DNA from: an uncultured Lachnospiraceae bacterium
GTDB lineage: Bacteria > Bacillota > Clostridia > Lachnospirales > Lachnospiraceae
Assembly (NCBI GenBank): GCA_947652735.1
Contig: CANTEG010000012.1
Coordinates: 19,440 to 83,439, forward strand
DNA length: 64,000 nt
Direction: 5' to 3'
The notes beneath the pieces are model-generated. The model did no database searches. It was not told the origin of the DNA and worked only from the letters and a program-made list of their open reading frames with translations. The position numbers and the translations under genes are program-made. Every line of letters begins with the position of its first letter. Positions within the stretch are counted from its first letter, which is position 1. Shown here piece by piece: positions 1-8,305 of the stretch.

Positions 1-365
1 CAGCAGTGGCACGTAATGCAACGATTATTGAAAAGCATTTTACACTTGACAGAAGTATGGAAGGACCTGATCATCTGGCAAGCACGGAACCGAATGATTT
101 TAAAAAGATGGTTGATTCAATTCGAAATATAGAAAAAGCGTTGGGAAGTGGAAGTAAACATCCAACAGATGAAGAAGTAGAAATATCACAGGTGGTATTA
201 AAGCGCATTGTAGCAAAACGGGAGATTCCGGAAGGAAAGATTATTGATGAGGAAGACCTGATTGTTAAGCGAAATGATTTAGGAATTCCTGCAAGGTTTT
301 GGGATTTGGTAGTAGGAACAACAGCGAGAAAAAATTATGAAATTGATGAGGCGGTAGAGTTTTGA
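1..365 (+). CDS. neuB: Nonulosonic acid synthase, C-terminal part (NeuB/LegI type)
   Basis: This is the 3' end of a gene that begins before the window; the frame is open to base 3. The enzyme condenses phosphoenolpyruvate with an N-acetylmannosamine-type sugar to give a nine-carbon sialic or legionaminic acid. The visible part starts at the conserved IEKHFTLDR segment that closes the TIM barrel of the NeuB family. A SAF (antifreeze-like) domain follows over the last 65 residues or so (VVLKRIVAKREIPEGKII). The stop overlaps the ATG of the neuC-type gene (TGATG), so translation is probably coupled. Whether the product is neuraminate or legionaminate cannot be decided from this fragment. Confidence 0.9.
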   Translation, partial: AVARNATIIEKHFTLDRSMEGPDHLASTEPNDFKKMVDSIRNIEKALGSGSKHPTDEEVEISQVVLKRIVAKREIPEGKIIDEEDLIVKRNDLGIPARFWDLVVGTTARKNYEIDEAVEF

Positions 366-1558
366 TGGCTGATGGGAATGAAAATAAATATCAGGTATGT
401 GTGATAACAGGAACGAGAGCAGAATATGGTTTGCTGAGAGAAGTGTTATTTAAGCTTCGTGACTATGATATGGTAACCCTTAAGCTTATCGTGACTGGAA
501 GTCATCTCAGTGAACAATTTGGAAATACACAAAAGGAGATAATTGAAGATGGTTTTGCGGACTATATTAAGGTTCCTATTCCATTGGAGGATGACAGTAA
601 GCTGGGGATGGCAAAGGCAGCAGGAATAGCAATGGAGCGGTTCGCTGAGTTTTTTGCAGGTTACAAGCCTGATATATGTATTGTTTTAGGGGACAGATTT
701 GAAATTTTTGCTGCGGCATCTGCCGCACATCTGATTGGAGTACCTGTAGCACATATATCTGGAGGCGATGTGACGGAGGGAGCAGTTGATGATGCCATGA
801 GGCACTGCATAACTAAGCTGAGTAGTCTGCATTTTCCGGGATGTGAACAGTCGGCAAAACGAATTATCCAAATGGGAGAATCGCCTGATAGAGTATTCAA
901 TGTCGGAGAACCCGGAGTGGAAAATTGCCTTAAGGTTAAATACTTATCACGTAACGAGCTTGCACAGGATATAAATTTTGATGCGATAATGGGTGATTAT
1001 GCGGTTGTAACATTCCATCCTGTTACGATGGAGAACAATACTGCAATTTCACAGTTGCATGAATTGATTCATGCGATGGATGAGTTTACTGATATGTCAT
1101 ACATCATTACAATGGCAAATGCAGACGCAGACGGAAGAAAAATAAATGATGTATGGGCAACCGAAAATGAAAACCGTAGCAATTGGAAGTTGGTTTCTTC
1201 ATTAGGCGTAGTGAGATATTTATCAGCAGTGAAGTATGCAAAAACAGTTATTGGTAACTCATCAAGTGGTATATATGAGGCACCACCAATGGGAACTCCA
1301 ACGGTAAATATTGGTGACCGTCAAAAGGGAAGAATGATGGCTGAAAGTGTGGTGTGCTGTCTGCCGGAAAGAGAAAGTATTATAAATGCCATTAGGACTG
1401 TTTTAAAGGATGACTTTCAAAGCAGAACCCAAAATGTTGTTTCACCATTTGGTGATGGGACAGCGTCTGAGCAGATTGTAGAACATGTTATAAAATATTT
1501 AAATCAAAATCATGAAACTATAAAAAAAGGCTTTTATGATGTTGATTTTGCTTTGTGA
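365..1558 (+). CDS. neuC: UDP-GlcNAc-type hydrolysing 2-epimerase (NeuC/LegG)
   Basis: A 397-residue protein of normal NeuC length. It should hydrolyse a UDP-HexNAc with inversion at C2 to give the free ManNAc-type sugar used by the synthase just upstream. Family signatures are visible: TGTRAEYGLLR near residues 15-25, VLGDRFE near 106-112, HISGGDVTEGAVDDAMRH near 128-145, and GNSSSGIYE near 297. I chose the ATG at 365, which overlaps the upstream stop; an in-frame TTG at 362 is less likely. A downstream cytidylyltransferase and a PglD/NeuD-like acetyltransferase fit either a neuraminate pathway (NeuC) or a legionaminate pathway (LegG, acting on a 2,4-diacetamido-6-deoxy sugar). Confidence 0.9.
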   Translation: MADGNENKYQVCVITGTRAEYGLLREVLFKLRDYDMVTLKLIVTGSHLSEQFGNTQKEIIEDGFADYIKVPIPLEDDSKLGMAKAAGIAMERFAEFFAGYKPDICIVLGDRFEIFAAASAAHLIGVPVAHISGGDVTEGAVDDAMRHCITKLSSLHFPGCEQSAKRIIQMGESPDRVFNVGEPGVENCLKVKYLSRNELAQDINFDAIMGDYAVVTFHPVTMENNTAISQLHELIHAMDEFTDMSYIITMANADADGRKINDVWATENENRSNWKLVSSLGVVRYLSAVKYAKTVIGNSSSGIYEAPPMGTPTVNIGDRQKGRMMAESVVCCLPERESIINAIRTVLKDDFQSRTQNVVSPFGDGTASEQIVEHVIKYLNQNHETIKKGFYDVDFAL

Positions 1559-1566
1559 GGTGGAAG

Positions 1567-2265
1567 ATGAAAAGTATTGCTGTTATTCCGGCAAGAAGTG
1601 GTTCGAAAGGACTTCCGGATAAAAATATTATGGATTTAAACGGAAAACCTTTGATGGCATATACCATTGATTCCGCATTGAAATCAGGGTGTTTTGATGA
1701 GGTGATGGTATCAACAGATTCTGATTACTACGCGGAAATTGCAAAGAATTGTGGAGCATCTGTTCCCTTTTTGAGAGGTGACGCTACTTCAGGTGATAAT
1801 GCCGGTTCATGGGATGTTGTAAGAGAGGTTCTTTCAAACTACATAAACAGTGGCAGGATGTATGACTATGTGGCATTACTGCAGCCCACATCGCCTCTTA
1901 GAAATGAGGAAGATATTTTAGGTGCTTTTGATATGCTGAAAAGTGAAGAAGTACATAATGTTGTAACGGTAACTGAGGTTGATCATCCTGTACAGCAGTG
2001 CTTTAAAATGCCACCAAATGGTTCAATGAAGGAAATGGCAGAGTCACCTTATAGCTACACCAGAAGGCAGGATTTAGAACCATACTATAGAGAAAATGGG
2101 GCAATCTATTTGGTTGACGCAAAAAAAATAATGGATAAGGATTATAATTTTTATGCAGATGCCTGCCACGGATATATTATGGCACGGGAAAAGTCGGTGG
2201 ATATAGACGCAAAAATAGATTTGGAGATAGCTGGGGTTGTACTGAAGTCATATACGAAAAGTTAA
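1567..2265 (+). CDS. neuA: CMP-nonulosonate (acylneuraminate) cytidylyltransferase
   Basis: Activates the nonulosonic acid with CTP to give the CMP-sugar donor. The 232-residue protein begins with the cytidylyltransferase signature ARSGSKGLPDKN (residues 9-20) and carries LLQPTSPLR near residue 105. Both are typical of the NeuA/LegF/PseF family. The chosen ATG has a GAGGTGG ribosome binding site 3-5 bases upstream; an in-frame GTG at 1555 lies inside the neuC gene and is less likely. It is the third gene of a tightly packed run (neuB, neuC, neuA, acetyltransferase). A second family member at 30359 belongs to the pseudaminate set, so the two CMP-sugars probably have separate activating enzymes. 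Confidence 0.9.
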   Translation: MKSIAVIPARSGSKGLPDKNIMDLNGKPLMAYTIDSALKSGCFDEVMVSTDSDYYAEIAKNCGASVPFLRGDATSGDNAGSWDVVREVLSNYINSGRMYDYVALLQPTSPLRNEEDILGAFDMLKSEEVHNVVTVTEVDHPVQQCFKMPPNGSMKEMAESPYSYTRRQDLEPYYRENGAIYLVDAKKIMDKDYNFYADACHGYIMAREKSVDIDAKIDLEIAGVVLKSYTKS

Positions 2266-2282
2266 AGAAAAGAGGGAAATTT

Positions 2283-2933
2283 ATGAGTAAGGAAAAAATT
2301 GTACTTGTAGGAAACGGTCAGCATGCCAGAGTTGTTTTATACAATTTAAAAATGCAGGGGTTGTATGATGTGGCTTGTTTTACAACACATGATCCTGAAT
2401 TGGTTGGTAGCATTTATGAAGGCTATGAAATAGGCGGCACGGATGATGATATAGATATCATACGGGAAAAATATCATACAAATAAGTTTTTCATTGCCTT
2501 TGGAGACATGAAAAAAAGAAAAAAGGTGTATGAATACTATGTTTCTAAGGGATGGGAAGCAGTAAATATTATTCATCCTGACGCTGTAGTGTCAGATGAG
2601 GCATCATTGGGAAAAGGTGTATTAATTGAATGTGGCTGTTTGATTACACCAAATCCTGTAATTGGAAATAATGTTGTAGTAAACACAGGTTCGCAGGTTA
2701 ATCATGATAACATAATAGAAGATCATGTGTATATAGCATCGGGGGTAATCCTGTCAGGGGGAGTAACCATAAAAGAAAATACTCTTTTGGACGACGGTGT
2801 CATAGTGACATTGGGACATACGGTAGAAAAAAATTGTTTGATTGGTGCAGGTGCTGTTGTTACTAAGGATATTCCTGAAAATGTGATAGCATATGGAAGT
2901 CCGGCAAAAATAATAAGAGATAATGACTATTAA
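2283..2933 (+). CDS. Sugar O/N-acetyltransferase, NeuD/PglD family
   Basis: A 216-residue left-handed beta-helix acyltransferase. The N-terminus has the Rossmann-like sugar-nucleotide part of NeuD/PglD proteins ([12 protein letters not shown], residues 6-17). From about residue 95 hexapeptide repeats follow, ending in the usual cap ([24 protein letters not shown]). The likely catalytic His is in [14 protein letters not shown] near residue 140. In legionaminate pathways this position is taken by LegH, which N-acetylates the 4-amino sugar; in sialate loci NeuD O-acetylates the product. The adjacent ammonia-lyase gene leaves open that the acyl donor is not acetyl-CoA. Spacing of 17 bases from neuA indicates the same operon. 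Confidence 0.85.
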   Translation: MSKEKIVLVGNGQHARVVLYNLKMQGLYDVACFTTHDPELVGSIYEGYEIGGTDDDIDIIREKYHTNKFFIAFGDMKKRKKVYEYYVSKGWEAVNIIHPDAVVSDEASLGKGVLIECGCLITPNPVIGNNVVVNTGSQVNHDNIIEDHVYIASGVILSGGVTIKENTLLDDGVIVTLGHTVEKNCLIGAGAVVTKDIPENVIAYGSPAKIIRDNDY

Positions 2934-2944
2934 GGAGGATAAAT

Positions 2945-3334
2945 ATGGAAAAAATAACTTCAACAATTAGATTAAGAATGTCTGCGAAGGATGCACATTA
3001 TGGCGGTAATTTGGTGGATGGAGCACACATGGTTCATTTGTTTGGAGATGTAGCGACGGAATTATTGATAAAAGCGGATGGTGATGAAGGACTATTTTGT
3101 GCATATGATGAAGTTACATTTTTGGCACCGGTGTATGCCGGAGATTACATAGAGGCGTATGGGGAAATCACAGAGTTTGGTAATACATCAAGGAAGATGA
3201 AATTTGTGGCAAAAAAGGTGATTGCTGCGAGACCCGACATAAGTCCGTCAGCGGCAGATTTTTTAGAGGAGCCTATTATTGTCTGTACTGCAAGCGGCAC
3301 TTGTGTTACGCCTAAGGATTGTAAGCGTAAATAA
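2945..3334 (+). CDS. Acyl-CoA ammonia-lyase (beta-alanyl/3-aminobutyryl-CoA type), hotdog fold
   Basis: A 129-residue single hotdog-domain protein. Residues 12-23 ([12 protein letters not shown]), the following GDVATEL and DGDEGLF, and [13 protein letters not shown] match the pattern I know from Clostridium propionicum beta-alanyl-CoA:ammonia lyase and from 3-aminobutyryl-CoA ammonia-lyase (Kal) of lysine fermentation. These enzymes add or remove ammonia (or water) across a 2-enoyl-CoA. None of the other lysine-fermentation genes is nearby. The gene sits 11 bases after an acyltransferase and before a methyltransferase in a nonulosonate operon, with AAGGAGG as ribosome binding site. I infer that it may make an amino-acyl-CoA for N-acylation of the sugar. 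A plain thioesterase or hydratase role is the alternative. Confidence 0.75.
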   Translation: MEKITSTIRLRMSAKDAHYGGNLVDGAHMVHLFGDVATELLIKADGDEGLFCAYDEVTFLAPVYAGDYIEAYGEITEFGNTSRKMKFVAKKVIAARPDISPSAADFLEEPIIVCTASGTCVTPKDCKRK

Positions 3335-3361
3335 AGGCCGAAAAAAGGAGGATTTATACAC

Positions 3362-4018
3362 ATGAAATCTTTTGATGAAGGATGGGAGAAAATTCACGCA
3401 GAAAATGAATGGGGAAAGTACCCTTCGGAGCATGTTGTACGATTTGTGGCAAGAAATTATTATAAAAGGGATAGAAAAACTGTTAAGATATTGGATTTTG
3501 GCTGCGGTGTCGGGGCGCATACATGGTTTCTTTCCAGAGAAGGTTTTAATACATACGCATTTGATGGTTCAAAAAGCGCTGTGGAAAAGGCGAAAAAGTA
3601 CCTTGAAAACGAGGGCCTTAAGGCAGATTTTAAGGTAATGGATGCATTGGAACAGGGATATGACAATAATTTTTTTGATTGTGTAATCGATAACGTCACC
3701 ATATATGCCAATAAGCTTGATGCTATAAAGCAAATGTATCAAAATATATATAACATGTTAAAGGACGGCGGAAATATATTAACTGTTGTGTTTTCAAAAA
3801 ATACACAAGGGTACGGTGAAGGTGAGGAAATAGAAAAGGATACATTTGTCAGTGTTGAGTTAAGTAAGACTATGACGCCGATGGCACACTATTTTGATGA
3901 AAGTAGCCTTATCGATATACTTTCTAAAATTGGATTTAAAGATATCTGTACGGAGATGAGTCGTTACACAGATCGGGGAAATACGGTTGAGCATATCATT
4001 GTGTCGGCGAAGAAATAA
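3362..4018 (+). CDS. Class I SAM-dependent methyltransferase
   Basis: A 218-residue protein with a standard Rossmann methyltransferase core. Motif I is ILDFGCGVGAHT (about residues 43-54), followed by an acidic loop (AFDGSKSAVEKA) and motif-IV-like DNNFFDCVIDNVTIYANK. The substrate cannot be read from the sequence. Its place between the ammonia-lyase-like gene and the CDP-sugar genes suggests that it methylates a sugar hydroxyl or an acyl substituent of the glycan. AAAGGAGG lies about 10 bases before the ATG. Being small and soluble, without a membrane segment, it probably acts on a nucleotide sugar or acyl-CoA in the cytoplasm. Confidence 0.75.
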   Translation: MKSFDEGWEKIHAENEWGKYPSEHVVRFVARNYYKRDRKTVKILDFGCGVGAHTWFLSREGFNTYAFDGSKSAVEKAKKYLENEGLKADFKVMDALEQGYDNNFFDCVIDNVTIYANKLDAIKQMYQNIYNMLKDGGNILTVVFSKNTQGYGEGEEIEKDTFVSVELSKTMTPMAHYFDESSLIDILSKIGFKDICTEMSRYTDRGNTVEHIIVSAKK

Positions 4019-4075
4019 GGGAGTCAAAAGGTCAGGGATATCAGTATGATTTTAAACCAAGGAGGGCTGGACTAT

Positions 4076-4855
4076 ATGAAGGTCGTAATTTTAGCGGGCG
4101 GTTTTGGAACACGAATATCTGAGGAGTCAGAATATAAGCCAAAGCCTATGATTGAGATAGGCGGAATGCCCATTTTGTGGCATATTATGAAAGAGTATTC
4201 TGCATATGGTTTTCATGAATTTATAATATGTGCAGGGTATAAGCAGCATATGATTAAAAAATGGTTTGCAGATTATTTTCTTTATACATCAGATATGACC
4301 TTTGATTTCACTCAGGGAAACAAAATGACTATCCACAATCAAAAATCTGAGCCGTGGAAGGTAACAGTTGTAAATACAGGACTGCATACGATGACTGGAG
4401 GACGTATAAAACGAATCAGGTCTTATGTAGGGAATGAAACATTTCTTATGACATACGGAGATGGTGTGTGTGATGTTGATGTTTCTAAGCTGGTTGAATT
4501 TCATAAGAATCACGGAAAAATTGCAACCCTTACATCAGTTATGATGAAGCAGGAAAAAGGTGTGCTTGACATCGGTGGAGATAATGCTGTCCGTTCTTTC
4601 AGGGAGAAAAGTATAACTGACGGAGCGCCTATCAATGCAGGGTATATGGTTTTAAATCCGGAAATATTTGATTATATCAAGGATGATAATACTGTCTTTG
4701 AGCAGGAACCCTTAAGAAAGCTGGCAGAACAGGGAGAATTAATGTCATATTTACATAGGGGATATTGGCAGTGTATGGATACAAAACGTGAAATGGATAT
4801 ATTAGAACGACTATGGGAAAATAATCAGGCACCGTGGAAGAAATGGGAGGATTAA
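4076..4855 (+). CDS. rfbF: Glucose-1-phosphate cytidylyltransferase
   Basis: Makes CDP-glucose from CTP and glucose 1-phosphate, the entry step to CDP-3,6-dideoxyhexoses. The N-terminus VVILAGGFGTRISEESEYKP and the following KPMIEIGGMPILWHIM are the family signature, with the metal-binding TYGDGVCDVDV near residue 125. The 259-residue length matches RfbF/DdhA. I chose the ATG at 4076, which has AAGGAGGG about 10 bases upstream; an in-frame ATG at 4046 adds ten residues not found in the family. The partner genes rfbH (4 bases downstream) and rfbG (14676) are both in the window. Confidence 0.92.
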   Translation: MKVVILAGGFGTRISEESEYKPKPMIEIGGMPILWHIMKEYSAYGFHEFIICAGYKQHMIKKWFADYFLYTSDMTFDFTQGNKMTIHNQKSEPWKVTVVNTGLHTMTGGRIKRIRSYVGNETFLMTYGDGVCDVDVSKLVEFHKNHGKIATLTSVMMKQEKGVLDIGGDNAVRSFREKSITDGAPINAGYMVLNPEIFDYIKDDNTVFEQEPLRKLAEQGELMSYLHRGYWQCMDTKREMDILERLWENNQAPWKKWED

Positions 4856-4858
4856 AGT

Positions 4859-6196
4859 ATGTTTCAGGACAAGACAGAGCAGCAGGCAAAAAATGAAATA
4901 TTAAGCTTGGTAAAAGAATATTGTGATACGTTTCACAATCAAAGAAAGTCATTTGAGCCAGGGGACAGAATTGCATATGCGTCAAGAGTGTATGACTCGG
5001 ACGAAATGTGCAATTTGGTTGATTCTGCATTAGAGTTTTGGCTTACCTCCGGCAGATATACAAATGAATTTGAAAAACAACTTTCCGAATACTTAGGAGT
5101 AAAATACTGCTCCCTTGTAAATTCAGGCTCATCTGCCAATTTACTTGCGTTTATGGCACTTACATCACCTCTTCTGGGGGAAAGGCAGGTGCGTCCGGGT
5201 GATGAAATGATTACGGTAGCGGCAGGATTTCCGACTACGGTTACTCCAGCCATACAATATGGTGTGGTTCCTGTTTTTATTGATGTCACAATCCCGCAAT
5301 ATAACATGGATGTGAGCATGCTTGAGGCGGCATTGTCAGATAAGACAAAGGTTGTGATGGCGGCACATACGCTGGGAAATCCATTTGACCTAAAGGCAGT
5401 CAAAGCGTTTTGTGACAAGCATGGACTTTGGCTGATTGAGGACAACTGTGATGCACTTGGAACAACATATGAGATAGACGGGGAGGTTCGCTATACAGGA
5501 GCAATCGGTGACATTGGAACATCGTCATTTTATCCGCCGCACCATATGACAATGGGAGAGGGTGGTGCCGTGTACACGAATAATCCACTGCTCCATAAAT
5601 GTGTACGCTCTTTTCGGGACTGGGGCAGGGATTGTGTATGTAATCCGGGACAGGATAATATGTGCGGTCATCGGTTTGACGGCAAGTACGGTGAGCTCCC
5701 GTCTGGATATGACCATAAATATGTGTATTCCCACTTCGGCTACAATCTGAAAGCAACGGATATGCAGGCTGCTGTCGGATGTGCACAGCTTAAAAAGTTT
5801 CCGTCCTTTGTGGAGAAAAGAAAAAAGAATTTTGCACGTTTGATGGATGGATTAAAGGGCTGTGCGGATAAGCTGATTTTGCCTGAGGCATGTGAAAACT
5901 CTGACCCGAGCTGGTTTGGATTTTTGATTACCTGTAAGGAGGGTGTTGACCGTAATGTACTTGTCCCTTATCTTGAGGAACGGGGAATACAGACTCGTAT
6001 GTTATTCGCAGGCAATCTGATTAAACATCCTTGCTTTGATCAGATGAGAAAATCAGGAACCGGGTACCGCACAGTAGGTGAGTTAACAAATACAGACCGT
6101 ATTATGAAGGATTCTTTTTGGATAGGTGTATATCCGGGAATGACGGATCAGATGATAGATTATATGGCGGAAACTATAAAAGAGGCTATTAAGTAG
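4859..6196 (+). CDS. rfbH: CDP-4-keto-6-deoxyglucose 3-dehydrase (E1)
   Basis: A PLP- and [2Fe-2S]-dependent enzyme that starts removal of the C3 hydroxyl of CDP-4-keto-6-deoxyglucose. It is a 445-residue DegT-fold protein with the hallmark replacement of the PLP lysine by histidine in FYPPHHMTMGEGG (His near residues 228-229). Cysteines arranged C-x-C plus a third Cys (DCVCNPGQDNMCG, about residues 259-270) fit the family's iron-sulfur site. The normal electron donor, an E3 ferredoxin-reductase-like protein (RfbI/DdhD), is not encoded in the window, so it must be elsewhere or be replaced. The product, a CDP-3,6-dideoxy-4-ketohexose, is the expected acceptor for the TPP enzyme at 8306. Confidence 0.92.
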   Translation: MFQDKTEQQAKNEILSLVKEYCDTFHNQRKSFEPGDRIAYASRVYDSDEMCNLVDSALEFWLTSGRYTNEFEKQLSEYLGVKYCSLVNSGSSANLLAFMALTSPLLGERQVRPGDEMITVAAGFPTTVTPAIQYGVVPVFIDVTIPQYNMDVSMLEAALSDKTKVVMAAHTLGNPFDLKAVKAFCDKHGLWLIEDNCDALGTTYEIDGEVRYTGAIGDIGTSSFYPPHHMTMGEGGAVYTNNPLLHKCVRSFRDWGRDCVCNPGQDNMCGHRFDGKYGELPSGYDHKYVYSHFGYNLKATDMQAAVGCAQLKKFPSFVEKRKKNFARLMDGLKGCADKLILPEACENSDPSWFGFLITCKEGVDRNVLVPYLEERGIQTRMLFAGNLIKHPCFDQMRKSGTGYRTVGELTNTDRIMKDSFWIGVYPGMTDQMIDYMAETIKEAIK

Positions 6197-6286
6197 TGTC
6201 AGCCGTTTGTCATATTTTAATAGAAAGACATGCGAATATATGCTAAACTAGCTGTGTAGGGCAAAATAGAGTGAGGAGACGCCCAT

Positions 6287-6350
6287 ATGGACAACCTAAG
6301 TTTATGATGCGGTGATTGCTAACGGGATTGTAGCATGGAATAGGAAATAA
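6287..6350 (+). other. Possible gene remnant or leader peptide
   Basis: In the 156-base gap after rfbH, a GTGAGGAG motif precedes an ATG that encodes only six residues (MDNLSL) before a stop. Shifting by one base at the stop opens a second stretch, YDAVIANGIVAWNRK, that ends three bases before the next gene. The pair could be the frameshifted stub of a deleted gene or chance. No transposon trace was seen. Confidence 0.2.
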
Positions 6351-6352
6351 AT

Positions 6353-7231
6353 ATGAATAAGATAAAAGTTGGAATCATAGGGACGGGAAATATCGGGACA
6401 GATATTTTAATGAAATTAAAAAGATCAAGTATATTGGAATGTGGAATTTTTGCCGGTCGCAACCCTGATTCAAAGGGAATTCAGCTTGCAAAGAAGATGG
6501 GTGTGCCAACATCGACAGAATCAATTCGGGCAATTGAGGAAAATCCAGATTGTTGCGAAATAGTATTTGATGCAACTTCAGCAACAGTACACAAGCAAAA
6601 TGCACCCATTCTGAGAAGACTGAAAAAATTCGCAATTGATTTGACACCGGCACATGTGGGAAAAATGTGTGTTCCTGTATTGAATTTGGAAGATTGTCTT
6701 TTGTTAGATAATGTAAATCTGATTACTTGTGGTGGGCAGGCAACAATCCCTATTGCAAAGGTTATTAGTGATGTACATCCGGAAACAAAATATATTGAAA
6801 TTGTTGCAACCATTGCATCTAAGTCAGCAGGTCCGGGGACGAGAAATAATATTGATGAATTTACACAAGCAACAAGAGATGCCTTGTCAGAGTTTACAGG
6901 GATTGAACATACGAAGGCTATTATTGTGTTGAATCCGGCAGAGCCTCCTATTACGATGCATAATACGGTATATGCATTGATTGACAACCCGAATATGGAT
7001 GAAATCAGACGTCGTGTACGCGAGATGGAAGCAAAAATTAAGAAATATGTGCCTGGATATTCTATTTTGTTAGAACCAAGCTATGAAAATGGACGTGTCA
7101 CAACGACGCTTCAGGTTGTCGGATTGGGAGATTATTTGCCCAAATACTCGGGTAATTTGGATATTATTACTTGTGCTGCCATTGAGATTGCGGAGTATTA
7201 TGCACGGGAAAAGCTATTAAAGAGGGGATGA
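6353..7231 (+). CDS. mhpF: Acetaldehyde dehydrogenase (acylating), DmpF/MhpF type
   Basis: Interconverts acetyl-CoA and acetaldehyde with NAD. The 292-residue protein has an N-terminal Rossmann motif (GIIGTGNIGTD, residues 8-18), the catalytic-Cys segment ITCGGQATIP near residue 126, and SAGPGTRNNIDEFT, all characteristic of the short DmpF/BphJ family and not of long AdhE-type enzymes. In known systems it forms a channelling complex with 4-hydroxy-2-oxovalerate aldolase, which is encoded 4 bases downstream. No aromatic meta-cleavage gene is present. In this sugar locus the reductive direction (acetyl-CoA to acetaldehyde) is the likelier use. Confidence 0.9.
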   Translation: MNKIKVGIIGTGNIGTDILMKLKRSSILECGIFAGRNPDSKGIQLAKKMGVPTSTESIRAIEENPDCCEIVFDATSATVHKQNAPILRRLKKFAIDLTPAHVGKMCVPVLNLEDCLLLDNVNLITCGGQATIPIAKVISDVHPETKYIEIVATIASKSAGPGTRNNIDEFTQATRDALSEFTGIEHTKAIIVLNPAEPPITMHNTVYALIDNPNMDEIRRRVREMEAKIKKYVPGYSILLEPSYENGRVTTTLQVVGLGDYLPKYSGNLDIITCAAIEIAEYYAREKLLKRG

Positions 7232-7235
7232 TAGA

Positions 7236-8285
7236 ATGAGTAAAATCAAAATATTTGATTGTACACTGCGGGACGGAAATCATGCCTTGAAGCATCAATT
7301 GACGGAAGATAATATTGAAGACTATTGTCTTGCAATGGATGGAAGTGGCGTTTATACAATTATGGTAGGACATGGAAATGGATTAGGTGCTTCTTCTTTG
7401 CAGGTAGGACTGGCACTTTTAGATGAACGTACAATGCTGCAGACAGCAAAAAAAAATCTGGAAAGGACAAAGCTGGGAATATATATGATTCCTGGTTTTG
7501 GAACGATTAAAGATAATCTTGAGCCAGCTATACAAGACGGTGTGGAACTGTTTGAGATAGGATGCCACTGTACGGAGGCAGATACAACGAGAGAGCATAT
7601 AGAGTATTTGTGTAATCGTGGTCTTGAAACATATGGGGTTTTGATGATGTATCATATGGCATCTCCGGAAAAGATTCTTGAAGAAGCACAAAAGATGCAG
7701 TCATACGGAGCAAAGGGTGTAATTTTGATGGACTCAGCAGGTGCCTCGACACCAGAAATGGTTCAGCGTGTTATTGCTTTGTTGGTAGATAATTTACACG
7801 TTCAGGTTGGGTTTCATCCACATAATAATATGGGATTAGCCGTTGGTAATGCATATACAGCAGTTTGTGAAGGTGCCACAATTATTGACGGAACTTTGCG
7901 TGGATTTGGTGCAGGGGCGGGAAATTGTCAACTTGAAGATATTGTTGCGGTACTTGAGAAAACGGGGAAACGGACGGGCATTGACTTGTACAAAATGTTA
8001 GATGCCAGCGATCAGGTAATGCCTGATATCATGGGAACGGAATTTGGACAGGATTCCATTAGTATTGTCAGTGGGCAGGCAGGTGTATTTTCAGCATTTA
8101 AGCTCCATGTGTTGAATGCGGCAAAGGAATTTGGAGTAGACCCAAGAGATATATTTAAAGAACTTGGAAAAAGAAAAGCTGTTGGGGGACAGGAAGATAT
8201 GATTGTGGAGGTGGCAGAGAAACTCTCTTCTCCAATGGGTTCAAGAAATAGTAATGTAAATTATCAGTTGGAATCGTTATTATAG
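7236..8285 (+). CDS. mhpE: 4-hydroxy-2-oxovalerate aldolase, DmpG/MhpE type
   Basis: A metal-dependent aldolase that joins or splits pyruvate and acetaldehyde. It is a 349-residue HMGL-like TIM barrel. The start DCTLRDGNHALKHQ (residues 8-21) carries the catalytic Arg-Asp pair, and FHPHNNMGLAVGNA near residue 195 carries the two metal-binding histidines. A C-terminal communication domain (GSRNSNVNYQLESLL end) is present, as in full DmpG/BphI proteins. Paired with the acylating dehydrogenase upstream, it could make 4-hydroxy-2-oxovalerate from acetyl-CoA and pyruvate. The next gene encodes an enzyme class that decarboxylates 2-oxo acids. Confidence 0.9.
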   Translation: MSKIKIFDCTLRDGNHALKHQLTEDNIEDYCLAMDGSGVYTIMVGHGNGLGASSLQVGLALLDERTMLQTAKKNLERTKLGIYMIPGFGTIKDNLEPAIQDGVELFEIGCHCTEADTTREHIEYLCNRGLETYGVLMMYHMASPEKILEEAQKMQSYGAKGVILMDSAGASTPEMVQRVIALLVDNLHVQVGFHPHNNMGLAVGNAYTAVCEGATIIDGTLRGFGAGAGNCQLEDIVAVLEKTGKRTGIDLYKMLDASDQVMPDIMGTEFGQDSISIVSGQAGVFSAFKLHVLNAAKEFGVDPRDIFKELGKRKAVGGQEDMIVEVAEKLSSPMGSRNSNVNYQLESLL

Positions 8286-8305
8286 ATAAATAGGAGGTTA
8301 TATTA

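Noticed and set aside
661-900. Minus-strand open frame within the neuC-type gene
   Set aside because: It lies fully inside a gene with clear family motifs, has no ribosome binding site and no recognisable domain. The same applies to the other frames opposite or within strong genes.
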